This document shows positions 7,543 to 15,700 of a DNA stretch of 28,881 bases, piece by piece. The notes under the pieces were generated by a model. That model was given only the letters and a program-made list of their open reading frames with translations. It made no database searches and was not told the DNA's origin. This DNA is from CAZJNX01 sp964547415 (GTDB lineage: Bacteria; Pseudomonadota; Alphaproteobacteria; Rhizobiales; Amorphaceae), in assembly GCA_964547415.1 (NCBI GenBank), contig CAZJNX010000025.1, positions 1-28,881 of the forward strand. Reading direction: 5' to 3'. Positions within the stretch are counted from its first letter, which is position 1. Each line of letters opens with the position of its first letter. Made by a program: the position numbers and the translations under genes.

Positions 7543-8891
7543 CGACGACGACCGACGAGTTGAATGAGGCATCCGAGGCCGGACGATTGCTCTTCGCGCA
7601 GGTACGACTCGAAAGTGGGTGCTTTCGGCTTCGGGCCGCGACGGATGTGCAGAGTGACGCCACCGCGATAATCGCTTTGGCGAATGGTCAAGTCATCGGT
7701 CGATCGACTCAATCCGTCGGAGACCAGGCTCTGGAACCCGGCTCCTGGCTTGATATCCGCTGCCGGCACTTTCCGAAGCTTCCGCTGCCCGTGGAGATCC
7801 GGTTCGCTGTGGAAGGGGGTGACGACGATGTCGCTCCTCCTTTCACGATCTCGACGGAGGACCAGATCCTGCGCCTGGTCGGACCTGCGAGTTTGCGGGA
7901 CGTCTCGCTGACCATCAGCGAAGGCGTCGTTCACGGTGAGGGCACCGTCGACAACAACAATCTTTTGAAGCCGTCCCTCATCGGGCGCGTAAACGGCCTC
8001 GTCCTTCGAGAAGTCAGTGTCAGCGAAACGATCGAAGACGCTTCCGGTAACGCGCGGATCTCGTTCCAGATGCCGATCAATGCGACCGACCTGACCGGAT
8101 CCGGCATTCTAATCGAATTCGTTTCGCTGCCGGAGATGAAGATTCTGGCTAGTCGAACCTTTGCCCCGCTCGAAGGGGTCAGCGCGCTTGCCGGGCGCCT
8201 CAGCGAGCTGGAAGTCGCGGTCGAGCAGGTGCGTCGACAGCGGATCGTCGACATGGCGCGCCTGATCGACATGCTCGACGAGCGCGACCATGACCGAACC
8301 TTTCAGATGGATCGCGCCTTCGAGTACATGCTCACGCTCCTGCAAGATACTCTCAACCGTGATGCATCGGCCTCTCCAGACACGACCGAACATGCACACG
8401 TTGCGGCACTGCGTGAGCTTCTGACGAAACAGGGCGTTCTCACCGAAAAGCGCAGGAAGCCGCCCCGGGACGTCGTCAATCCGACGTCCCCGGCTTTCAT
8501 GACCGGGTGGTATCCGACCGAGATCTATTCCGACGGGCGGCCCTTTCGCTGGATGGGCCGCGGCGCCGTGATCGACAATCCCCGCCCAGCAGAGCGTGTC
8601 CGCCGTGTCTCCCTCCACGTGCTCATGGTCTTCGGTGGTAGCGACGTGCGCGTCAGAGCCTTCTTCGACCGAACGCCGGCAGTGGTGCACCGCGTCGAGA
8701 CGGACGGGGGCGGGCCCTTCATCATCGACATCACGGCACAGGATGACGACGCTGTCTACGTCGGTCGCGTCGATCTGGTGAGTGAGACGGCGGAGAACCC
8801 AAAGCGGATCGGCGTCGCCGAAGACGACCGCATCCTCTCCATGGCGGTCGTGGAGGCGCGTTTCGATTACGAGGATGAAACAGACCGGTGA
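7539..8891 (+). CDS. Hypothetical beta-rich/coiled protein, last gene of operon
   Basis: 450 residues, function unknown. An N-terminal beta-rich region (to about residue 215) is followed by a helical, coiled-coil-prone segment (LSELEVAVEQVRRQRIVDMA to about 290). A C-terminal region contains GWYPTEIYSDGRPFRWMGRG and then beta strands. The FRWMG wording resembles modules found attached to bacterial glycosyltransferases and polysaccharide proteins (from memory, unverified). ATG at 7539 overlaps the upstream stop as ATGA. An alternative is TTG at 7506, eight bases after a strong AAGGAG at 7492-7497, which would add 11 residues. No signal peptide or transmembrane helix is visible, so it may act with the glycosyltransferases in the cytoplasm. 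Confidence 0.7.
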   Translation: MTTTTDELNEASEAGRLLFAQVRLESGCFRLRAATDVQSDATAIIALANGQVIGRSTQSVGDQALEPGSWLDIRCRHFPKLPLPVEIRFAVEGGDDDVAPPFTISTEDQILRLVGPASLRDVSLTISEGVVHGEGTVDNNNLLKPSLIGRVNGLVLREVSVSETIEDASGNARISFQMPINATDLTGSGILIEFVSLPEMKILASRTFAPLEGVSALAGRLSELEVAVEQVRRQRIVDMARLIDMLDERDHDRTFQMDRAFEYMLTLLQDTLNRDASASPDTTEHAHVAALRELLTKQGVLTEKRRKPPRDVVNPTSPAFMTGWYPTEIYSDGRPFRWMGRGAVIDNPRPAERVRRVSLHVLMVFGGSDVRVRAFFDRTPAVVHRVETDGGGPFIIDITAQDDDAVYVGRVDLVSETAENPKRIGVAEDDRILSMAVVEARFDYEDETDR

Positions 8892-8961
8892 CGGCTCACG
8901 TCCTCTTTCGTCTCTCCGCGACGAATCGTCGAATGCGTCTGACTTGCCTCACTCTTCCGAC

Positions 8962-9114
8962 TGACCTGCCCCAGTAGTTTCGGACCAAGGGTTGGTTGAG
9001 AGGCTGTCGTCCAGGATGGAGGCAGTGATGCGCAAGTCGAGGTTCATGGACGAACAGGTGGTGGCCGAGGAGCGAGCATATTTAGAGCGGCAGGTGCGGC
9101 GGCATCGGATCTGA
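8962..9114 (+). mobile_element. IS3-family remnant: left end and truncated orfA
   Basis: A candidate left terminus TGACCTGCCCCAGTAGTTTC starts at 8962. The short frame 9028-9114 begins MRKSRFMDEQVV and ends RRHRI followed by a stop. This fits the first helix and the RRHGI motif of IS3/IS407-type OrfA transposases, with several residues missing in between and everything after RRHGI lost. No right end or OrfB is present. The scrap lies between the convergent operon and sulfotransferase genes. Confidence 0.6.
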
Positions 9115-9135
9115 CCTTGGTCCCGCTGAGACCCC

Positions 9136-11112
9136 TCAGACGTACCCGCGTGTCGCTTTCAGCTCGTCCTTAAACCGATCGATCATCTCGCCCTTTCTCT
9201 CGGACTCGAACTTGACCAGCGAGGGTTCCGTGTCCGCGACGTTGATCTCGACGTCGAGGCCGAGGAAGGCGATGATTGTCTCAATTACGGACCGCCTGTC
9301 CTTCGTGAGGCTCTCGTAGGTGACAGTGATGACGTTCTCCGGCCGTATGGTTTGCGCCAGAAAGTCGTCGACGAACTCCTCCTGGCCAGCGATCCAGTTG
9401 TAGGCTCTGAGCATGGCCTCGAAGCGATACGGCACCTCGCCGGACCGGTCGGAACCCGAATCCTTCCTGCGATGCCACTCCGCCGACGTCATGGACCAGT
9501 AGTGAGAGATCGCCTGCGCGTAGAGATCCTCCCGCCGCAGCCTGATGATCTTCTGATTCCGGATGAGATCGGTGCCCGCGGCGCCCATGAACGGTTGCAT
9601 GCGCTTCATCCGGTCGGAGATGAGCTTCGTCCCGAACACGCCGTTCGGCGTCTGGGTCGTCTCGACCAGAGCCTTGAGCCAGTCGTCGAACTCGAAGACG
9701 CCCCTCTCCACGCATGCGCAGATGGGCACCGTGAGGTGCTCCTTTGGGCGCCCGAGCTTGCCGGTTCCCGCGAACGTCTCGCTGATGAGCGTCGAGCCCG
9801 TGCGCGGGGAGCAGATGATGGAGTAGGCCGCCGAGGGAGTGCTGCGCGGGGGCTGCCTGCGGGCATTGTGGCGGAGGCTCTTCCAGAACAGGACATCCGC
9901 CAGAAGGTCGAGGATGGGAATGCTCTCCGGCTGGCGGGCGACGGCCTTCTCCGCAAGTGCTCGCAGACCGGCCGACTCGGGATCGAGGATGAAGATGCTG
10001 TCGACGTTTTCGCGCTCGAGCACCGTCCGGAAGGACGCGGGCGTCGCCGTTAGGCACTTCCCCCTGACCCGCTCGGTCACAGACAGGTGCATCTCCGGGC
10101 TGCAGAGGACAAGCGCAGTCGGCGGGAGAGAGGAAATCTCCTCGAAGAGCCGTGGATACATCCACGGCTTCCCGATCATCGAGACGAAGCGTTCCACGAC
10201 GGAATCGCTCGCAGGGGGCTCGGCGTAGCTGGGCTCCGTTCCTTTCAAGAGCGACTGTACGGCGGGGAGGAGGACGTCGCGGGCTTCGACATGCATCTCC
10301 GGCGATGGATAGTACGAGTTCTTCGCCATCGGCTTTGCGTCGATCCCCATGCGGACCGATGCGGGCTTGCCCTTCCCGAGCTGTGTCAAGTCCTGCGGCA
10401 GACCGCTGCTGCTCACAAGCTCAACATAGGTCGAGAAATAGGGCTTCACCTCCTCCACCATCTCCCGCGTCACCAGCTGCGGGAAGCTGGACCAGAACTC
10501 CCCGAACCGGTCCAGCTTCAGCGGCGCGTCCGGCGATCGGCGCGAGATCCAGAACAAGACGGAGGGTTGCACGAGCTTCCGGCTGAGGAGGATGTAGTCT
10601 TCCACCCAGCGGAATCTCGTCTCCTCGATCAAGGCGGCAAGCTTCTCTCGCGGATAGTTCTCGTAGAAGTGTCGCCACGCCTCGCCCGACGACACGCGGG
10701 TGTCGTGAAACGGCGTCCAGAAGCGGTTGATTCCGTCCGGATCGCGGAAGAGAGAGGTATTCACCGATTGTCCGCTCATCACCTGGACGACAATGAAGCG
10801 GGACGCGTTGATGACGTCCCAGCTCTCTTTCCATCTCAGAAAGTAGTCGGCACCGACGCCGCCGCGCCCAAGGTTGTAGCACGGCATGCCCAGTTCGTCC
10901 GCCAACAGCTTCGGGTAGGGCGCCTCGCAGAAGCGCCCGAAGGTCTGCGCAGCACCGATTGCTGTGAAGTATGCATCTCCCGGAACGATAGTGTCGACGG
11001 GCCCGCGCCTTTCTCTCTTCAGAGTGGAGTCATAGAAAAGATGATAGTCGATGATCTGAGAATCGCTACGCTGGTAAAAGCCGAGCTGATCATCGGCATG
11101 CGGGTTTGCCAT
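9136..11112 (-). CDS. DUF6473-Stf0 fusion, putative carbohydrate sulfotransferase
   Basis: 658 residues. Residues 1 to about 270 match my recollection of DUF6473, a domain common in marine alphaproteobacteria next to sulfotransferases (DYHLFYDSTLKRERRGP, GAAQTFGRFCEAPYPKLLA, LGRGGVGADYF, VVQVMSGQSVNTSLF). A linker region of 270-420 follows. The C-terminal 230 residues look like Stf0-type sulfotransferase: 5'-phosphosulfate loop SIICSPRTGSTLISETF near 428-444, GVFGTKLISDRM, and IRLRREDLYAQAISHYWSM with the 3'-phosphate-binding Arg/Ser. It should transfer sulfate from PAPS to a glycan or glycolipid hydroxyl. It starts 23 bases after the preceding sulfotransferase gene, with a modest GGAAAG ribosome site, and is probably cotranscribed. 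Domain boundaries are estimates. Confidence 0.82.
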   Translation of the reverse strand: MANPHADDQLGFYQRSDSQIIDYHLFYDSTLKRERRGPVDTIVPGDAYFTAIGAAQTFGRFCEAPYPKLLADELGMPCYNLGRGGVGADYFLRWKESWDVINASRFIVVQVMSGQSVNTSLFRDPDGINRFWTPFHDTRVSSGEAWRHFYENYPREKLAALIEETRFRWVEDYILLSRKLVQPSVLFWISRRSPDAPLKLDRFGEFWSSFPQLVTREMVEEVKPYFSTYVELVSSSGLPQDLTQLGKGKPASVRMGIDAKPMAKNSYYPSPEMHVEARDVLLPAVQSLLKGTEPSYAEPPASDSVVERFVSMIGKPWMYPRLFEEISSLPPTALVLCSPEMHLSVTERVRGKCLTATPASFRTVLERENVDSIFILDPESAGLRALAEKAVARQPESIPILDLLADVLFWKSLRHNARRQPPRSTPSAAYSIICSPRTGSTLISETFAGTGKLGRPKEHLTVPICACVERGVFEFDDWLKALVETTQTPNGVFGTKLISDRMKRMQPFMGAAGTDLIRNQKIIRLRREDLYAQAISHYWSMTSAEWHRRKDSGSDRSGEVPYRFEAMLRAYNWIAGQEEFVDDFLAQTIRPENVITVTYESLTKDRRSVIETIIAFLGLDVEINVADTEPSLVKFESERKGEMIDRFKDELKATRGYV

Positions 11113-11135
11113 AGGATGAACTTTCCACTTCGAAA

Positions 11136-12005
11136 TCAGATGGACAAGCAGGCGGCCTTGGCAAAGAGCGCCGGGAAAGACTGGACCAGCTTGACACGCT
11201 CGGCAAGGGTCAGAGAGGTCTTGATCGTATTACCTCGCTGGATCTTCCCTGACTCCAGAAGCGGATCGGCACTGCTAGCCGTCTCAGCCACGTCACTGTC
11301 GTTGACTTCGAACTTAAGATCCGACACGCCGATGAAGTCGGCGAGGAGCGCGAAGACGAGCTCTGGATCACGCAGCATCTCGTCGTAGCTAGTGATGACT
11401 ATCTTCTCGCCATACCGCCCCTTGGCTTGATACAGCGCATCGCAGATCTTGGTAAGATGCATGCAGATCTGACCTGGCTCCCGATCGAGCCACTCGTAGC
11501 TCTCTCGCGGCCGACCAAGCTCGATCTCTCGCTTCAGCCGGCCGCGGTAAGACTCGATCACGCCGAAAGGGTGGCGAATGGCGCCGACGATCCGCGCCTT
11601 CGGGAAGCACCTGATGATGAAGTCCAGCGCGAAGACGTGACGAGGCGTTTTCTCGATGATGCGATGGCGACCATTGACGACGTGCGCGAAGAAAAGATAC
11701 GCGCTCGCGATCCGGCGAGGACGGCCCCATTCGTCGGGCCAGCCTGACAGCCCGCCGAACCAATCGCGGAACTCCGCGAACTGCGCCGTGCCACCGAGAT
11801 ACTGGACGGTCATGTCCCGCGGACTGTCAGATAGAACTCGCTCCGGCGCATCGAAGACAAAGGTCTCAAACTTGCTTGTCAGCTCCGAGAAACAGGATGC
11901 CGTCGAGAGGGTACGGCACAGTATACTCGTTCCACCGCGCTCCATCCCGACGATGAAGACTGCCGGATGAGACTGTGCAAATTCGACTATCTCCTCGACA
12001 ATCAT
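11136..12005 (-). CDS. PAPS-dependent sulfotransferase
   Basis: 289-residue sulfotransferase-family protein. The 5'-phosphosulfate-binding loop FIVGMERGGTSILCRTL lies at residues 17-33. The central strand/helix KARIVGAIRHPFGVIESYRG (around 138-157) provides the Arg and Ser that bind the 3'-phosphate of PAPS. A later VITSYDEMLRDPE is typical of the family's C-terminal part. Likely role: sulfation of a surface polysaccharide, in keeping with the adjacent Stf0 enzyme. ATG at 12005 is preferred because AAGGA stands six bases ahead of it; an upstream in-frame ATG at 12056 would add 17 Arg/Lys-rich residues. No membrane anchor is seen. The acceptor is unknown. Confidence 0.85.
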   Translation of the reverse strand: MIVEEIVEFAQSHPAVFIVGMERGGTSILCRTLSTASCFSELTSKFETFVFDAPERVLSDSPRDMTVQYLGGTAQFAEFRDWFGGLSGWPDEWGRPRRIASAYLFFAHVVNGRHRIIEKTPRHVFALDFIIRCFPKARIVGAIRHPFGVIESYRGRLKREIELGRPRESYEWLDREPGQICMHLTKICDALYQAKGRYGEKIVITSYDEMLRDPELVFALLADFIGVSDLKFEVNDSDVAETASSADPLLESGKIQRGNTIKTSLTLAERVKLVQSFPALFAKAACLSI

Positions 12006-12152
12006 GCGCTTTCCTTCAGCTGCGCGCCGCGCAACTCTCTTTTCGCAAGCCCGCATGCGAAGCCGGGCATGCTCGCTGACCGCATCGGCATCCTCAAATC
12101 AACTTAGTCATGCAACAATCGCCTGTCGAGCCGCAGGTTCCCGGTCCGCCGC

Positions 12153-12500
12153 TCAGGCGTAACGAATGTCCACCCCGGGGACAGCGATGCAAAGCTCGCG
12201 CGCATACGCGAAGACCCCGACCTGCGTTGGGACATAGGCCCGATGACCGATGATCCGGAGGTGCTGCACAGGCCGCGGTCCTCCGTTTGGCCTGACGTTG
12301 ACGCGAAACGGCCGGGCATAGGCATCGGGAACGAGATCGGTCTTTCACCGCTCGCCGTCGAGCAGCACCATGAGGAGGAGGACGTCCTGCGAGATCATAT
12401 GATGAACGGTGATCGAGGTCATCAGCGTGTCGAGATCGAGCCTCAGCTCGTGCAGGTCACCCGAGCGCTGCATCCAGAGATCGAGTGGGCCCGCGACTTA
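12153..12500 (-). pseudogene. Decayed gene of unknown family
   Basis: On the minus strand one frame reads coherently from about 12480 (LDLWMQRSGDLHELRLDL, then DVLLLMVLLDGER) into an in-frame TGA at 12345-12347. It continues on the far side as TDLVPDAYARPFRVNVRPNG and RAYVPTQVGVFAYARELCIA to a stop at 12153-12155. Upstream, HYHWRKSRAH appears in a different frame, implying a frameshift near 12490. I do not recognise the family. The composition and the amphipathic pattern on both sides of the internal stop suggest one former protein rather than chance frames. Confidence 0.4.
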
Positions 12501-12599
12501 CGCCAGTGATAGTGCCAGCCGGCGTGTCGGGCTCGCCCGTCACTAGGCAGACCTCCGACGCCGACCCCGCGAGCGCACCGCTCTCCCCCATGATCTGAC

Positions 12600-12640
12600 G
12601 GCCCGCGGAGCCGCTCTCACTGGCCGTCAGTCAGATCCTG
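12600..12640 (-). mobile_element. Possible IS5-type transposase scrap
   Basis: On the minus strand 12608-12634 translates as LTDGQ-stop-ERL, which resembles the N-terminal LTDxQWERL of IS5-family transposases with the Trp codon changed to TGA. Nothing supportive follows, so this is a weak call. Confidence 0.2.
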
Positions 12641-12737
12641 CTCGTGCATCAACGCCTTCCTGCCAAGGCGTGAACTGTGTAGATCAATTCGCTAATCGTA
12701 CCTACAGCCTTGTCTCATACACGGCCCGCGAGCGGCA

Positions 12738-15700
12738 TTACGCGATATACTCGAAGCCTGAAAGCGTGCCCTGATCGTCAGCGAACGCGAGCACGCCAAC
12801 CGTTTCAGCGACGTGCCAGATTTCAGTGTCGAAGCTTGTGTCTTCCTGGATAACGAACTCGGCCGTGGTGCCGTCATAGCTCGAGCGGACGATCGCCGGG
12901 TCTACACCAGAAGTCCCCCGCATATCGGCGAAGAACGCTCCGTCGATCGCGAGATCGAGGCTGACATCGTGCGTCACGCCCGGATTGTTCGAGACGGAAA
13001 AGTCCATGCTGTCGTCCGAGACGGCCAGGAAGCCGACTGTCTCCGTCGTATGGCGACTCTCCCCCAGCTGCTCTTCTTCCTGGAGTGAAAGCTCGAAGGA
13101 GTCACTGTCGATAGCGCGCTTGCGCGTCGTCACCCAATCAGGTCCGTTATACGTCCCGACCGTGGAGAAGACCGACGGGGCCGAATCGAACGCCCCAGCG
13201 TCGAGCTGCACTTCCTGGAAGCTGAGACCATCCGGCGAGAGGGTGGGAAGCGACAGATCGACGTTCCCCGCCTGGAGCACGGTGCCGTCTCCCAGCTGCC
13301 ACGTGCCCTCCTCGATCACGAGGAAGCTCACGGTCTCGAAGAGGTGCCAATCGTCGAGTTCACTCGTCTCCTGAACCCGCAACTCGAACGTGTCGTTGAC
13401 CGCATCGACGTTCCTGATCCGCGTCTCGACGATGGCCGGCCCGTTCGTCGTCTGCACGTACGCCAGCACGACCGGATTGATGAAATCGTGATCGAGGCTG
13501 ACCGTCTGCCAGAAATGGTTCGCGCTCACCTCGCCGTACTCGGCTATGGTGGACGGGAACACGGTGCCGAGGGACGTGTCTGCCGCGGCGAGTCCGTTCA
13601 CGCCTTCGAGCGTCAGCGTATTGCCCTCGAACGACATCTCCAGATCCCCGTCGTCGTTGAGAGTCGCGGTGACGTCGTCGGCCGTCAGCCCGTCGAAGGC
13701 CGAGAAGTCGATGAAGTCGACGCCGCTCTCGAAGTCGGTGATCCGATCGTCGCCCGCCGAGGCCACGAACGCGTCGGCCCCGAGGCCGCCCGTCAGGGTG
13801 TCGTTGCCACCGCGGCCGTCCAGCTCGTTCGCGGCAGCATCACCGGTGATGCTGTCGTTGTTGCTGCCGCCGACGACGTTTTCGATCCCGTTGAGGATCT
13901 GGTTGCCGGGCGTGCCGATGGCCAGGTTCGTGGAAAGATCCACGAGCATCGCCGCAGTGAAGTCGGAGAAGTCGTACGTATCGACGCCGGCTCCGCCCTG
14001 GATGTTGTCCGTCCCCGCGGTGGCGAACACCGTGTTGTTCCCGGCTCCGAGCACGAAGGTGTCATTGGACGACGTCCCCCGGAAATTCTCGAAGCCCGAG
14101 ATCTGGTCCGTCCCGATGCCACCCGGCCCCGTCGCCGAGAAGGCGTTGTTGATCGGTGTCAGCACCGTCACGCCGAGCGACGACCCGGAATAGTCGAGCG
14201 TGTCGATCCCGTCGCCGCCGTCGAGCACGTCGTCCCCTGCGGCCGCGGCATTGATCAGGTTGTCGAGATCGTTGCCCGTGAGCGAGAAGCGCTGGTCCCC
14301 GTCGCCGCCGGTGAGCGTGATGCCCTCGATGCCGGCGCCGAGCTCCAGCGAGACGGTCCGCGTCGAAACGTCGGTCCCGAGGTCCACCGTGAGGTCCTCG
14401 GAGTCGACCGTCACCGTGCCGTCGCCGGACGGATCGTAGTCGCCGGCGATCTCGACGGTGTCGCCCGCATTCGCCCCGGCCACCGCTTCGGGAAGCCCGA
14501 CGGACAGGACGAACGTATCGGACACGCTCAGCAAGCCGTCGTCCGCCGTCACCTCCACAGTGTGGTCGCCCACCTCGATGGTGGTGGCCCCCGTGCGGGT
14601 GATGGTGCCGTCCGTGTTCATTTCGAAGATCGCCGGAAGGCCGGTGGCCGTGAACGTCAGCGTGTCGGTCTGGTCGACGTCGTCGAAGTCGCCCGACACG
14701 TCGATCGGCGTGTCGAGATCGGAGACGGCGACGTCCGCGATGCCGTCGGCGTCGACCGTCGGGGCGTCGTTGGTGCCGGTCACCTCGACGTCGAACGTCG
14801 TCGTGTCGGTCGCACCCTCGTCGTCGGTCACCGTCACCTCGTAGGTGAGCGTGACGGTCTCGCCCGCGGCGAGGAAGTCGACGTCCGCGTCGCCGACGCT
14901 CCAGTTCCAGGCGACGGACCCGCTCGCCGCGTCGGGCTCTGGATCCACCATGAGCTGGTCGAGCGCGGCGATCTGGCCGGCCGTGAGCGTGCCGCCCGTC
15001 CAGACCGCACCGCCGGCCGCGAGGGCGACGGAGACCTGCGGCCGGTCGCTGAGGTCGAGGTCGGTCCAGGCGATGGTGCCCGTCGCGGAGGCGCCCGTCT
15101 CGTCCTCGGTGTCGGCGCCGTCCGTCGCCGTGGTGATGACCGGGCCGTCGTTGGAGCCGGTGATCGTGACGGTGACGTCGATGGTGTCGGTGTCGGTGCC
15201 GTCCGAGACCTCCACCGTATAGTCCTGGGTCACGGTCTCGCCCTCGGCGAGATACTCGACGTCGGCGTCGTCGACATCGAACGTCCAGCCGACGGTGCCG
15301 GCCGACCCGCTCGTGGAAGACATGACCGCGCCGAGCGCGAAGGTGCCGAGGAAGCCGGTCTGGTCGGACGTCACCTGCGCGGTCTGGGTGTCGGCCGCGT
15401 CGGCGTCGGTGAAGGCGATGGTGCCGCTGTCGCTCAGCGTGGCGGTGCCTTCGCCGCTGCCGCCGTCGACGATCTCCGTGACGCCGCCGGCATCGTCGGA
15501 GGCGAGGCCGGATATGATCGGTGCGTCGTTCGCCCCGTCGATGGTGACCGTCACGGTCTCGGTCTGGGTGAGACCGTCCCCGGTATCCACGGTGTATTCG
15601 AACGTGTCGGTATCGGTCTCGCCGTCGTCGAGGCCCTCCCATGCACCGTTCGGGTCGTAGGAGTAGCTGCCGTCGACGTTCAGCGTGACGGTCGCCCCCG

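Noticed and set aside
8919..8931. CGACGA-a-TCGTCG dyad after the operon as a terminator
   Set aside because: A one-base centre cannot form a hairpin loop without losing pairs, and no T-run follows.
10087..11388. Plus-strand frame opposite the sulfotransferase fusion
   Set aside because: No motif; the minus strand encodes recognisable DUF6473 and Stf0 sequence.
12653..12670. Six-base stem hairpin (CGCCTT/AAGGCG) downstream of the giant gene as a terminator
   Set aside because: There is no T-tract on the transcribed side and the stem is short, so it is not listed as a terminator.
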